NCBI RefSeq assembly: GCF_036669915.1
Contig: NC_089312.1
Coordinates: 25,665,291 to 25,729,290 of the forward strand
Reading direction: 5' to 3'
Length of the DNA stretch: 64,000 nt
Source: Pocillopora verrucosa
Lineage: Eukaryota; Cnidaria; Anthozoa; Scleractinia; Pocilloporidae
The position numbers and the translations under genes were made by a program. Under the pieces are notes generated by a model that had not been told where the DNA came from, did no database searches, and saw nothing but the letters and a program-made list of their open reading frames with translations. Every line of letters begins with the position of its first letter. The first letter of the stretch is position 1. This document shows, one piece after another, positions 19,021 through 32,825 of this stretch.

Positions 19021-21119
19021 CTAAATCTTCTTGCTGAGACTGAGGAACGCCTTCAGTGTGTACACTGCATCATTCCCTGCGTTATGTAAAATATCCTCGT
19101 CATACTCGATGGCCAAGTCACCAAGCAATCGTTTGAGGCTGTAAGTCTGAGGACCACCGGTCATCAAAGTCGAGGCCAGCATCTGTGTATCAAATATCTG
19201 CCTTCCTTCTAAAGAGATGCCACACCCCGCAAGGTACTGTTCATCATTATGGCCAGCGTGGGTCACCAAAAACTCTACGTCGGCGATATGCTGCTGGAAC
19301 TTCTCTGCGGCCTCCACAAGAGACATGCGCTTTGAGGAACCAAATTTGAATCGCTCGCGGTTGTCAGGGACGTAGTCTTTGTTTGAATAGTGGAGATTCT
19401 CCTCGATGATGTAATGGAACGCTTCCTGCTCTTCCGGCTTGTCAATTTGTGCGATGACGTAGCCAACTTCGAGGACAGTAACTTTATCGTGTTCATAGGT
19501 TTCCACATCAAACGCCAAAACGCGTGGGCAAGGCTTGCTTTTCAGTGAGTCACGGAATATACCTGCGTGTTTCTTCGCTTCTTCTTTCCTCCTAAATATG
19601 AAAAAAAAAACAAAAAAAACGCAGCGATAGAGGAGGTATTATCCATGTATTTATCTACTCATTTGATGAACTAATAGGCGTCAAGCAACAACGAGTCAGG
19701 GAAAACTTACGATCGATTTCTGCCGTTTTTTTTTAACTTTGGAAATCATATTGAATTTGAGCTTTACTTCAATATCAGAGTTTTTTATTTTTCGGTTTAT
19801 CAATGAATGTAATTCCACTTATTTGATTGTTATGCGCTGCTTCTAGGCCCGTGCATGCACTCTCGTGCCGTGCTCATTGGTCACGACGGTAAGCGATCTA
19901 CCTCTTCCAAACAACAATTTGCCCTTGATGTTTTTGTAGAGTATTCTTTTTTTTCCATTGATTTGAAGTCTTACCTTTAAATATTTAATATCATGTTAAC
20001 AGTCATCGATTAGAAAACACGAGCCTTTGGATAAAAACATTTCGCGTTTAATATGGGCAAACATGTTTGTCTTTCAAATCTCATTCAAATCATTCGAGGG
20101 AATCGATTACAATTCACGCAATCACCTCCGGGTATTTTCTGAGAAACTCACCGAACCGTGCCGGGATGTGAATTTGAAAATATATTTTGTTCATCGACCA
20201 ATGTATACGATCTATCAAAATATTATAAATCGTTTATATTCTCTTGGATCTATTCAATAACCAGGTACGAATTGTTCGTTTCTTCCGGATTGAAATTTCG
20301 TCCAAGATGGTTACGAAAGTTGCGTGACTTGAACGAGATAGCTCGTTAAATATCTTGCTCTTTCTAGGAAAAGATAGCAGAACTTCCAGAGCGGTTTTCT
20401 TCGAAAGGCACAGGCGAAATTGATTTAGAGATGTAAACAAAGGGAAGATTTTTTTTTTCGGTGAAGGTCAATAATGAAAATATCGCCACAAAAAGATTTT
20501 ACGATTTATATTATAAGAGTTTCGAGTAATCGATTAGGCGCGATTTACCGTTAAGAACGAAGGAGTTTAAGTACACGATCTTAATATTAAATATTCAACT
20601 AAAAATTAGAATTTATGCAATCAGCGATGAGTAAGTCTTTGAAATTCATGAAATTAAGTTTGGACGGCAGATATTCGAGGTAGATATTCGATTTAACAGC
20701 ACATACCTCTGTCTTATTTTGTCATTCTCATTTTTCAGGGACATGGAAAACTCTCGGTGTGACTCAAAGTCAAGGAAAGACTTTCTATCTTCCATAATCT
20801 TCACGCCCGAGACATGGCTAACTTCAGGCAGACTTTTCTTCGTTCTCCGCTCCAATTCTTCTTTGATCCCTCGGTAGTCATCAGCGCGAACTACAAGATG
20901 AGTTGTCTCATCGAAGAGCTCTGCGACTACAAACTGAAATCGTTTGTGAGTGCGGTGGAATGTTTTGAAGAATCCTTTCACCACATGAACTTCATCAAAG
21001 TAATGATTCTCAAAGTGTTTGGTCCACTCGATGCGTATAGACTCGTATTTAAAAAATTTGCCATGATCTAGAGCTATTTTCCCTGAATTAGTGGGAGAAC
21101 TCGCACTTGCTTCCGCCAT
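19021..21119 (-). CDS. DEDDh 3'-5' exonuclease family protein, paralogue 2
   Basis: Two exons, 20707-21119 and 19021-19591, join at the same phase-2 AG|G intron position as paralogue 1, giving 327 residues. Start chosen at MAEASAS by comparison with MASRNEK in paralogue 1; an in-frame Met at 21194 would add 25 residues. The N-terminal domain matches paralogue 1 (FKYESIRIEW, FQFVVAELFDETTH, KEELERRTKKSLPEVS). The DEDDh residues are intact: D166 and E168 in AFDVETYE, D254 in VTHAGHNDE, H307 and D312 in HNAGND. Orientation, intron and sequence all indicate a tandem duplication. Substrate and cell location are unknown. Confidence 0.8.
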
Positions 21120-22797
21120 GGCGCTTCTGGGGACACTACTGTCTGATTTCAGTGACGGGAAATGTAGTTCCTCCTTCTCAGTGTGCTTTGTCACCCTAGC
21201 GTCTCCCTTTAAGGAGTCAAATCATTGCACTTGACGTCATCGTCCGAGATTCTGGGAAACTGGAGCATTTAGGAAGTGGAAGAAAATTCTCAGAATTGTT
21301 CCTTGATACTTCCGACAAGGTTCGTCACTACCTTGACAACGAGACAAACTCGTTTCCAGGGTGTCTCCTCTCCTGCCGTCTTCAGCCTGGGAGAGAGGTT
21401 GATGGGGTGAACTAGCCTGTTCGATCCAAGCCGATCTAACTTGCAAGATTTTTCATTGAAAGGATGTTCTTGGTTGACTTAGTAGAGTTTTAACTAAAAA
21501 ATACATACTAACCGCTTTGAAATAAATTATTTAGAAGAAATTAGAGAGAAGTGAAGTGCTCAAGAGCTGCATATCAGCATATCTTTATTGGCCAAAGTTA
21601 CAGGTTGGAGTTTACGCATAACGTTTTCACAACCTTGAGGGAAATACAATACAACTGATCAAACAAATTTACACCTTGCGCTTAATATTTAGTACGACTT
21701 TCAAAGATTCTCATCTACTCAAGTCAACAAACTCCTTTCCTCCTGTAACACGGCCAATTATACCTCTATTTTTCACTTCCTTTGTGAATATTAGGAAAAA
21801 TCCATCAATCCTTCTCTCAAAAGGGAATGACTATCAGATAATAAATAACACTCTCATTATGGTTAAGACCATTCTTTTAAGATGATATGAACAACCTCTA
21901 TAATAAATCAAACGGGCCAGCCCTCAAAATCATAGTACTAATAGTAAGAATGATAAATAATTTCTATGGTATTTGCATAATGTCAATGTATCATTGAATT
22001 TGTTCTAAGGTTGCAGTCAATAACCAGCAGCGCAATTGCATCAGATTGCCTTGCAATAAAACCAGGGGGGAAAAAGTGGAGGGGGGAGGGGGAGGAGGAG
22101 GCAGCTGATGATGCTGCCTGAGTCCACCCCTATCCTCTGCTGCTCTGCGCCGCGGTTTACCGACTGAACACTTGAAACATTATATAACATCTTTCCCAAT
22201 CAACTTTTCAACTCATAAGGAACTTCTCCAGGGTTTAAGCACCCTTTATAAACAAAGTTCAATACTATTTCCTAGACTACGCCTAAGACATTCTCGGGTT
22301 TATCAATAGTACAACATGGCTCGAGCAGAAAAACAGTTGTTAAGTGCTTCTTTCAATTTTTCCAAAACTTCAACTCCATATCCCATAATTTCTTTCAGTA
22401 TTTAAAGCTAGTTAAAAAATGTCCATACTATTTTTAGAATGCTTGTCTTGGTACAAACTCTGTTTAAATCTAGCCACCGATTATGAAAGACTCTGGAGTA
22501 AAATAACTGTTCTCGTATCAATACAATATCTTTGTCTTCAGGATGATTTTCTTAACTGTACTATATAATCAGTCAGTAACTCCAGGAATACACGATGTAT
22601 ACAAGACTCTGGAATATACTATATAAATGTAAAGTAAAACAATTTGAATCTCTCTTATGGTCTTCTCCCAGTTTCGATCAGTTACTCGTTGCTTGTTGTG
22701 AATCCACCTTCATGTTCCGGGCGGGGAGGCAGCATCTGAGGTTCCTTAAGAATAGTAAGGAATATAATGTCCATCAATACAATCAAAAAGATGTTTA
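21120..22797. other. Spacer between exonuclease paralogue 2 and the QRICH2-like gene
   Basis: No gene recognised. It includes the promoter side of paralogue 2 and the 3' side of the QRICH2-like gene. A strongly G-rich tract lies at 22064-22101. Confidence 0.45.
22064..22101 (+). other. G-rich tract, possible G-quadruplex
   Basis: Runs of six, two, six and five G in about 35 bp (ggggggaaaaagtggagggg then gggagggggaggaggagg). It could fold as a quadruplex on the plus strand. Confidence 0.5.
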
Positions 22798-25700
22798 CTA
22801 GACGTCATCACTGAATCCTACCGTAACATTTCTGGTTCCACCCGGATCTCCGTCGTCGTTTTCTCTGGCTCCGTCGGGGGATGGCCTTGGAACAGCTGGC
22901 GTAAATAACTTTGACTGGGCGTCCTGTGATGCACGAATGAGAACATTTTAATATACGCACAAAGCAAACATGCTGCAATAACACCATTTTATCCATCGCA
23001 AGCTTTGTAGTGTTGACTCAAATCAAGGGTTGAACTTAATCAGCTACGACATGGAATGAAAGTGGTTTTAATTCAGATACTTCCAAAAACGTCACATGCT
23101 CAAAAAATCTTTCGAGGAATGGATTGTCTAGGCACTATGAAAGATGCCCAGCATTGTGATGGAAGTACCGAAATATTTCCAAAAAATGATTAAAACCAAA
23201 TCATGAGAAATACAAAGGAGCAGCGAAGGGAAATTACCTCTCCTTGCCTTTCCTGTTTCTGTGAAGCTTTCTGTGCTTCAGTCTCCCGCACGGTTGGGGG
23301 AGAAGGTGAAGGCACTGGAGCAGGTGGTGAGCCGGAGCTGTGTCGTTTCACAATATGTCTCATACGAGTTCTTGGTGAAGTGCTCCGTGACTGATTCCCC
23401 AGCTGTGTTTCTCGTGGACTGCCTTGTTGTTCTTTTGGAGGTTTTTCTGCAGGCTGTAAAGCACAAAGACACTTCATACTTTTGCTTAAAATATTTGACG
23501 TTTGTTTTAACTCAAAACCAAGCTGGCAGCCATGCAAGACTGACCGCTTCCTTCCGTCTCTTCGCCGCTCAACGCTTCAAAGCATGCGTAAAACTTCCAG
23601 CCATCCAAGCTAAATTGTGTCACGGTCGTTGGTCGGGGAGCCATTGTCAAAAAAATTTAATATGATGATCCGAATTATCTGCGCTCCGTAATCATTGGAG
23701 AAAATAGTTGGTGACATTTTACCATTAATGTAATCATCGACAAGAAAAAATTGTCGCTTTTTTAACCATCCGATAGTACGACGTGCTAATCCTTGAAGAA
23801 AATTGATTTAAGACAACAACGAGTAACACTTGACTTTATCATCGTGGTTTTCGTAGACTGATTCCAACACAATCGACATCAACTTATTTTATCACTCAGA
23901 AGTTTTTCAGATTTTTTTTTCAGTCTTACCGCTTTCTTTCGTTTTACAGATACGTGAATTATCGTTAATGTAAGTTGTTTAGTTTTTTGAGTGGCAAAAT
24001 GGAAAATGCGTGACTGCAAAATGTGTGAGCTAGACAACATTCTCAAACTTAAAATACGTTGAGGAGATTAAAACGAGAAATTAAAAAATTGATTCAAAAC
24101 TAGATTCGATCTCTACCACACAGCAATTGTGAAGTTCTAAAAGACATCCTAAGTCAGATGTTCAATTTGCTGCTCTGTGCTTGCCTTACCTCTCCCATTA
24201 CTATATTACGCGGAGAGTTGGGGCCCGAGTTGGAGTGTGATGACGTCACTTGTGAATCCTCCTTATTAAGGGACGTCACTTCGTGTTCATGCAGGGGGGA
24301 GGTGGAGTTCTTGCCAATGGGTGGGATTGTCTAGGAATAAAAACATACAAAGTTAATATACATCCTGCAAGTTTTAGAGGGTCGATGTGGCTCTCCATAA
24401 CATACCTGTTTAAACCGGCCTTTATAAACATGTCCATCAGATCCTTTCAGTACGTCAATGACAGATTTTTCTCTCCCCCAGATAGGGATATCTGGATTAT
24501 CGTCATGCCCTAAAAGTTTGAAAAACATAAGGGTTTGCAATCTAATGATCACGTCACACTCCACAGAAGTATAAAGTTCTGAGTAAAGTATGGGATATTG
24601 TGAGAGAGCTAAATAAAGAAACAAACTTGAACGGTTTGGATAGGGTTCTAAATGTCAATCGTTGTAAGAAAAGATCGCGAACCTGTCTTGACCAAAATGA
24701 CAGCAGAATTTTCGGGAGCACCTCAGCGATCACCAAGTGTAGAGAAAACTCTGTATTTCTTGAGGATAAATATTTCAGATCACATGTATTCCTTTTTGGT
24801 TATAACACATGCTAATAGTGTCTCTTTCATGTATCATATCATAAGACAAAGCGGAAACCCTAGCTCGTTCCCTCTGACCCCGAATATTTCAAACTCTCCA
24901 AACGAAAGGCACGTCCAAGGGGAGTGAACTTATGTCTGTTAACGATATTTGTTGTCCCACTTTCCCAACGATACTTCAGATTCCGCTAGTACCATCCACT
25001 CATCACAGTAAACGAACCTCCTAACACTTGATTCAGCTGGGTAGGTCTCGTCCGTCTCTTTGGTAAATACATCACCGTATGGCTCCCGCCGCATGGTCGA
25101 CCGGAAATGATGTCGTTCAACGTTCTCTCAGCCTTACCACCGCTGTAGTGACCACGTTGATACTGACGAATCTACACACAGCGAAGGAAAGTTTTACATT
25201 CAATGAAAGAAAAAAATTGATCAAGAATTTTGGATCAATGTCAGTATCTTAGCAACTGCGCACTTACCCCTCCCCTAACCCAACGTTATCAGTTTACTGT
25301 TGTCGAGTTAGGGGAGGGGTAGATGCGTGGTTAATTCGATACTTACATTTTTTTGATATGGACAATGTTACATGTATCTTGTGTCAAATTTAACAAAACC
25401 ATGCTTGTCACTATATCTATAAATGTATGTGCGGGGAATTTAATTGTTTTTGTTCTTCTCCTCTGGCTGAGGAAAGAAAATAACCCATGCATGGAAATCT
25501 TTATCGTTGAACTTTCATTAGTCTAAAATCTTGGCACCAGACGGGTAACTGCATATGATACCTCTTCTTGGCACCAAAACGAGTAACTGATACTTCTGCA
25601 CAACTCGTTCAATCTAGACTCCTCAAACCTTAGTTGTGTTTAGTGGAACGAGCCCATGACGGGTTTCTTACGAAGTTTCCCGATCAGTCAACGACCAACC

Positions 25701-28700
25701 AAACAAACGAGCAAGCAGAAACAACAATCCTCACCTGGTCCATTTCATAGGACAAATATGGGCCCTTGGACCTTTTTGTCCGAACCCCTCTGGGGGCCGG
25801 CAGGTTGGCCCGGAGGGGTCCCCTAAGGGGAAGTTCCACAGGTCTACTACATGAGATACAGTTAAACTTGATTGGTCTGCGGAAGCCAGCTGCGTCCGAA
25901 AAATCCACTTTTGCTTCTGCGGCAATCATGTTCCTGGACTTCTGTACATCTGCTATACGCCGTTCTAAAGTAAAAAATTGATACATTTGTCACAATAATT
26001 TATTTCCTCGCACAAGAAATCTAAAACGCAATTTTTTCTTCTTCCGACAAAGCGTGTGATTCGGGCTTCAACGCTTTTCATAGTCACCAAACAACAAGTG
26101 CAAGTATGTGCAGGGAATTCACATTGGTGGTCATCCTGATGGGACGTTAGTCCATCAAAGGTTACCCCTCTGTATTTTGTCAAGTGTCCCTTAGAGTTCA
26201 CTGGTACCATTCTTACACTTATGGCGTAGCTCCAGAAGGATAACATTTCTAATCAAATCTGCAAGCGTACGAAGTAGTCTACACCTTCAGAATTTACCCC
26301 AGTTGCTGTTGCATTCAGTGACAAGGAGGACCATTACTACCCTTGGATGGATTGCGGGTCCATTAGAGGTTACCCCTTGTTTTCTAAGACGTTTTTGTGG
26401 CAATGTTCTCTTACCTATTCAATTAGTGTTGGGTGGATAGCGGTATTGCATGGGTAAGTTGCATGCCTAATAAGCCTCCAGAAAGCTGGGGCTGGAATCT
26501 GGATTCTCATATAAATAAGATGAAGAAAAAAAGATTATGTACAACCCTCGACTCACCCAGGTAGTTTTTTAGTGCCTGGAAAGCTTGGCCATCCATCTTT
26601 TCTGACATATCATTAGACAGTTGCTTCAGTGCTTGTTTTAATGCCATTTCTTCATTCATGTAATCATCCATTTTCTGTAGTGCTTCTCTGAGCCCTTCAT
26701 CGAGCATGCTAAACGTATTATCAAATGTTGATATATTCACTTTACTGTCCAGTGACGCCTTATCAGCCTTAATGTCCATTTCCATGGCTACATTTTCCTT
26801 ATCCGCTTTGCTCTCTTGGAGTTTTTCAACATAGTTGTACAGGGCTTCAATGTGTTCCTGCAGAAAACAGGAATGGATTCATATCAAAAGGGAGTAATTA
26901 ACAGCTGAGTGTTCTCTTAAGTGTGGAGTTTTGCTTCAATAGCTCTGCAAGTGGCTATTAAATAACTCCCACAGCATACACCTTCATACCAACATCATGA
27001 TCTGTGGGGGTGACATAATATTACTATTTTTACAGACTGACAGATAATACAAATCAGCGGCAACGTGATTTCAGGCAGGAGGAAAACCAGTTTGCTATTT
27101 ACAAGCTTGGTTTAGGGGTAGCTTGGGACTATCCAGGGAAAAATGCATTGAATGGTTGGAGTGGGACTGGAGGTGAGAGTCCAACCACCCCCACTTAACC
27201 ATGCTGCCTCTCAATACAGAACACCAACCTGTTTTCTGGAAAGATCTCCTATAACCTCAGAGTGTTGCCTACCGGTGGCTATGGCAAGTTTTTCCTGTTG
27301 ATTTTGGAGCTCATTTAAATGTTCTCTTAGAGCATCAAGAACACTGCTGTCCACAACAGGTGATTGGCTGACCACTCCTGTAAAAGCTGTTTGCTGTTTG
27401 CTCTGCCGTGCAAAGATGGCCAGTTCACGCTTAAGTGCTTCAACACGCTCCTTGTTATCCTGAGCCATTTTCTTGATTTCTGCCAGTGCTACCAAATCTT
27501 GATTTGTGTTTAGGAATTCCAAACCTTTTTGAAATGATATTTAAATCAGCTGACATGTAAGTCAGTCCTTTGACATCTACATGAGAAATCTTAACACCAT
27601 GTACAAATGTTAAAAATTAATGAGGTATAAAATCATAGTTTCAACTAATTGATTTGAATTTTCTTTTGCTTGTTGACTCTACTAAATGTAGCTAGAAAGA
27701 AATAGGAACAAATCAAATTAAATTATAATCATCAGGATTTAACATATATTATTTTTTACAAAAACCTAAAACATTAAACCCCTGAAGAGTGAAGCGATTC
27801 ACGAAACAGGCTTATCGGGAAATGTAGTTGCGTCCTTTTTTCCTCTCATAATATTTATTCTGCTCTGCTTCAACGTATTGAGCACTGTTCCACGCGAAAA
27901 TCGACTTGCAGACTTCCTAATATTTATTGATTTTTTACATCATACATGGTAAATGAAAGAATATCTCCACCACCTTAGTGAAGGACTGCTGTGGAAAAGA
28001 GCTACTTGACTGTGAAGTTACTGTATCCATTCTAGAATGTATTTGATGTGAGATAATGGCAAGTGATAATGTCTTAGAGAATAATTCTTTAACACCAAAT
28101 TATTAAAGTGTTTATAATGATTATTCTTAAAATGTAATTATCAAAAAATCGGTGATGGTTGACTAAAAATAAGATTATTTCACACACCTTGCTTCAGCAA
28201 GGCCAATTGATCTTGCAGGTCCTCAGGAATGTTTAAATCTTCTTTACTAATTTTCTGTGGCAGAGTCTCTTCCACTTTGGCCAGCTCTCCAGCCATTTCT
28301 TCCTGAGCTTCCATGACATTAGTAATTTTTTTCTCTATCACACTATGTTTTTCAGATAGCTCCCCAATTTGCCTAAGACATTCAACCATCTCTTGAGAGG
28401 GGTGGTCTACCGAGGGCATTTCTTGAATATTTACCTGCAAGTATCAGAAAAATAAACAAAAAAAATTATGCCTATGGAATACCCAAGGAAACAGTAGATG
28501 CCATCATGATAATGTATCAGGACACCTGCTCTATGGTTTGCTCCCCTGATGGAGACACAGACTTCTTCGATATCAGTGCTGGAGTCCTCCAAGGTGATAC
28601 ACTAGCCCCAAACATATTCATTATATGTCTTGACTATGTACTGCGTAAAGCTCTAGACAAGAACAATGAACTTGGCTTTACCCTCACAAAGCAGAAGAGC

Positions 28701-31700
28701 AAATGTTACCCATCTATGAAAATAACAGATGCAGACTATGCTGATGACTTATCAGTGCTGGCTGACATCCTAAAAGATGCAACATTCCTGCTGCACAGCA
28801 TTGAAAGAACACAAAGGAGATAGGGCTCTACCTCAATGCAGATAAAACAGAGTTCATCTGCTTCAATCAAGATGCGTCAGAAAGGATGAAGAGTCTCGAT
28901 GGTGAGAAGATAAAGCAAGTGGAAGATTTTAAATACCTGGGAAGCTACATTGCCTCTACCGAACATGATGTGAACATCAGACTAGGAAAGGCATGAAATG
29001 CTCTAAATGAACTGGACAAGATATGGAAATCAAACCTCACAGACAACCTGAAGAGAAACTTCTTTCGAGCAGCAGTGGAGACCGTCCTTTTATATGGTTC
29101 AGTCTCCTGGACCTTAACAACACATCTGGAAAAGAAAATTGATGGAGCATACACTAGAATGCTATGCACTGCCTTAAACAGATCATGGAAGGACCACCCC
29201 ACAAATGTAGAGCTCTATGGCCACATCCCACCAATCAGTAAATTGCTACAGCAACAAAGGATGAGATTTGCAGGACATTGTTGGCGCAGTAAAGAAGAAC
29301 AAGCAGGGGATGGATTACTCTGGAAGCCACCACAAGGACATCAGCCGAGAGGACGCCCCAAAAAAGACCTACATTGACCAATTGATGGATGACACAGGAT
29401 GCAGAATTGAAAAAGTACCAATTGCAATGGAAGACAGAGAAAGGTGGAGGAAGTGTGTCATGGAATACCAAGCAAGCTCGACCTAATGATGATGATGATG
29501 ATGATGATCAGAAAAATGGTTTAGTGAAAATAATGTTGTAAGGCAAATGTTTAGCTCTTTCCTGGAATGATATGACCATCACTCATTTGACAGTTGAACT
29601 TTACCAAAACTAAAGTAGCATACAAGTACAGCGTATACAAATGCACATATGTAAACAATTTTCAAGAACACATTTTTCGAGTCTAGTCTTACCATCAGCT
29701 TTTCAAACCAGTATTCACTTAAAATATATTAAAGTTCACACGGCAACCAGGTGGACAATCAGACATAGTTTGAAGCTACACTGGTTTGCAGATTTAATGA
29801 ATGTAACCGAAGAAGTTACAATTCATAGACCCAACGTTTCGACACTCCTGTCTTAACAACAAAATTGGCTTTAATTGATTCTGATAGGCCAACATAAAAT
29901 GTATCATACATATTACAGTCAAACCTGTGTGCTCCTTGTGAAAGCTGTCTTAGGGACCTCAGGTGTCTGCACTGGAGTCTGCTGGGTAGATGGCACTGGA
30001 GCACTCTGTGGACGCCCATCTGACTCTGTATCTGATGCTTTATTTTCACTTTCAGGATGATCAAATGTCTTTTCCAAAACACTGCTCTGCCCATTTCCTA
30101 ACATAAAGCCTTGTTCCTTTCCTAAAACACCATCCTCCTCTTTAGATTTCCTTTCAAAGTCTGATTTCTTTACATTCAAAGCCTCTTGTAGGGCAGGCCA
30201 TTTAACATACACTGACAAGTCATCCTTGGTCACAAATTTATCCTGAAGTTGTTTTTCAAGAGAATGCATCCTTTGCTGCAGTAACTGAGAGTTCTCCGCA
30301 TCATGGGATTTCCTTGCAGACAGACTCTGTCCAAGGTTATCATCCTCAAATGGCTTTTGACCAAGAAATCTTTCTTTCAGGTTTTTTAGTTCACTGGCAA
30401 TATCCTTCACTTCATCTTTGACTCTACTGATTCCTTTTCCATCACCCCCAAGAAATTCATTCAAAATTGTCATTATTCTATCAATACCTTCTTCTGTAGC
30501 CTGGAGCCTGCTGTTAAATTTCATTAACTGCCACATTCCAGAAAGCACATTTTGATTGGATCCATCATCTTGGGTTACACTTGTTGAATTTTTTTGTGCC
30601 TGTTCAATTATAAACTGAGTGGATGGTAGGTTATCAAGGATTTTTAATTTGTCCTCTAGTTCTTGAACTTTATTCTCAAGGTTTTGTTGCCTCATCTGCA
30701 AACTGAATTCAAACCAACTTCATTATCAAAAATTGCCAAAACAAGAGTAACAGACATAAAATAAAATATTCTTCACAATAATCAAATCAAAGTTCAGATT
30801 GCTTATCAAATAATTCTAGAGAATGGCTTTGAAGCTCATGTCCAAGTGATACGGAGGGATTATATACAATTTGTGCTTCCCAGATAAATCCACAAAATGT
30901 GCTAAAAAAGGTTGATAGGAATTCCAAATTCATAAGTGGCTTCAAAATCCAAGGAAACAACAAAAATATTAGTTACTGATTGTAAACACAAATGGATTGG
31001 TGAAGTGGTGAATCAACTTGCTCTGCCCTCTGCATCAAAAATAACCTTATACTACCAATTTTTGCTCACATTTTTTTAATTCATGCAGGAGATAAATACT
31101 GTGGTAATAAGATTTACTATTAAATATACAAAAAAATACTAAAAATTAAATTAAGAGTGATGAATTATCTCTCGAACTGCTATTTATTTTCAGTCCACAA
31201 GGGGCTACAGTTGAAAAACTGCATTGCTGATTCAAACTAGTATTAGTAATTGGTTTAAGAAATTTGAAACAAAGATTCAAAACCATTCCAGGTTTTTAGA
31301 CTAATGACATTTACATATTTAAGACACTTAACAGGCCTTATGTGCATTTTTTCCTCTTAGTTAAGTTTGTCAACTTAACATGAATGGCACAAAATTCTAT
31401 AAATGATTTGGTTTTTTAAGGAAAGTCTAGAAACTGAAGCCTATTCAAGTGCAAGTCTAGTTATACTCTCTACCTTGATTTGCTGAAACTTACAGATAAT
31501 TCCGCCAACCATTGTTTGCAAAAATAACTAAAGAGAACAATAGTTTGGCTTTCGTCCCACTGCAAACACTGTCAAGTGTTTATGAATATTAGGTAAATTA
31601 AAGTAAAGTCAACCTAATAAGCCCCCTGCAAAGTTGCTACAATATTTAACCTCTCCCAAAACATCTGCACAGCTGAAATTTTGAACGGAGTTCTCTCTAA

Positions 31701-32825
31701 TCAAAACTGAAAGACTGAAGCAAAGTAACAAAAAAAGAAAAATTGACATTTCACTGTAAAGTTATTTATGAGCGCCTAACTGAACAAATACAAAGTAAAC
31801 ATTAACTTTAAATGTCTTCGTTTCCACGACGACAAATACTTTGAACCGTCAACAAATCATAGAATGTAGCGTTTTGTTGAATATTTTTAACTATTTCGGT
31901 CTTTCTGAGGAGTTGTCCAGTAAAATTCTCACGCAACAAAGTAGATCAATTCAAGGTTTTACTTTTAATCAAAATACGTAAAGAGAATGAACCCTCCGGC
32001 TGCATGTAAAAATGGCTGGATTTTGTTCGCTTACCGTCATTGTTGATAATGAATGTAACATGCAATTAGTGAAAATCCGCTTAAGAATATGAGCTATTTT
32101 CGCGCGATTACAAGGGAAATACTTCATCGTGAAAAGATGCTCTCGAAAAGTCAGCTCTGCACACCGACAAACCATTTTAGATCGTTAACTTTTAGTCGTG
32201 AAAACGCTATTAAAGCGATATCTGAATAATTTATAACATCCACAACACTATCTGTCAAAAGAACACTGAAAGTAATGGCCGGTAAAGTGATAAACAGAAC
32301 GAAGTGCCTTGTTATCATGACACGCTTACGGTTCGCTGATCAAGATTTACAAATTTCGCTGTTGTATACCGCTCGACAAAACGGTGTTTGTGATGAAATG
32401 GAACAATAGAGTGTCACAGAAACACCATTTTAACAGCTTAAGCTACATATGCATATTCGAACAACTATGGTTGTAATAAAAGTGTGGCAAACTAAAAGCT
32501 TATCAAACCTGTCGAAGTGGCCTCTTTGGTCCAACTGAATTGTTGTCTGAACCAGGCGATTATCATCACGATTGGAATTGTCAGCGTCGGAAATTTCTTT
32601 ACCTGGTCCATTTAACTGCTCGAATGAAGTTCCTTTGTCATTTCCTTCATCAGGAGCAGCAGCTGACTGAGTATTTAGCACTCCATTCTGCGGGTCATAA
32701 CTCAAGCCGATGTGATTCAAAATGGCGTGAAGAAGAGAGTGAAGATGATTGAAGTTCACGACACCTGCATCCGGAGAGCGCAATGCCAAATCTACCAACC
32801 TATGAAGATCCGTTTCGGCCCCCAT
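22798..32825 (-). CDS. QRICH2-like protein with DUF4795 and coiled coils
   Basis: Eleven exons join in frame to 969 residues: 32509-32825, 29925-30702, 28188-28434, 27229-27524, 26557-26857, 25735-25964, 25018-25171, 24406-24509, 24190-24330, 23238-23453, 22798-22923. The N-terminus (LVDLALRSPDAGVVNFNHLHSLL cut short: LVDLALRSPDAGVVNF) matches the start of vertebrate QRICH2/C16orf96 proteins. Residues about 106-650 are mostly Glu/Lys/Gln-rich coiled coil. The DUF4795-type core follows (KMDGQAFQALKNYLG, then FNCISCSRPVE and RPYL-like SKGPYLSYEMDQ), and the conserved tail GSDGHVYKGRF is near 800. The last 160 residues are Ser/Pro-rich and low in complexity. QRICH2 is needed for sperm-flagellum assembly in mammals; a ciliary or flagellar role here is inference. 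It lacks the long Gln-rich block of human QRICH2. The exon at 27229 uses a weak acceptor (caaaaag), and small exons could have been missed. Confidence 0.82.
25239..25349. repeat. Short imperfect inverted repeat (MITE-like)
   Basis: Perfect 15-bp arms tacccctcccctaac (25265-25279) and gttaggggaggggta (25307-25321) extend imperfectly outward to agtatc/gatact, about 110 bp in all. Located in an intron of the QRICH2-like gene. Confidence 0.6.
28454..29506 (+). mobile_element. 5'-truncated non-LTR retrotransposon (LINE) fragment
   Basis: Inserted antisense in intron 2 of the QRICH2-like gene. It begins inside the reverse-transcriptase domain; GVLQGDTLAP and the active-site box ADYADDL are readable. 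It continues through the thumb region and the C-terminal part (RFAGHCWR, GRPKK). It is broken by a frameshift near 28820, an in-frame TGA near 28996 and another frameshift near 29362. The 3' end is a (GAT)n tail at about 29485-29508. An 11-bp target-site duplication, atcagaaaaat, flanks it (28443-28453 and 29507-29517). The 5' truncation and the duplication are typical of target-primed reverse transcription. Confidence 0.88.
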
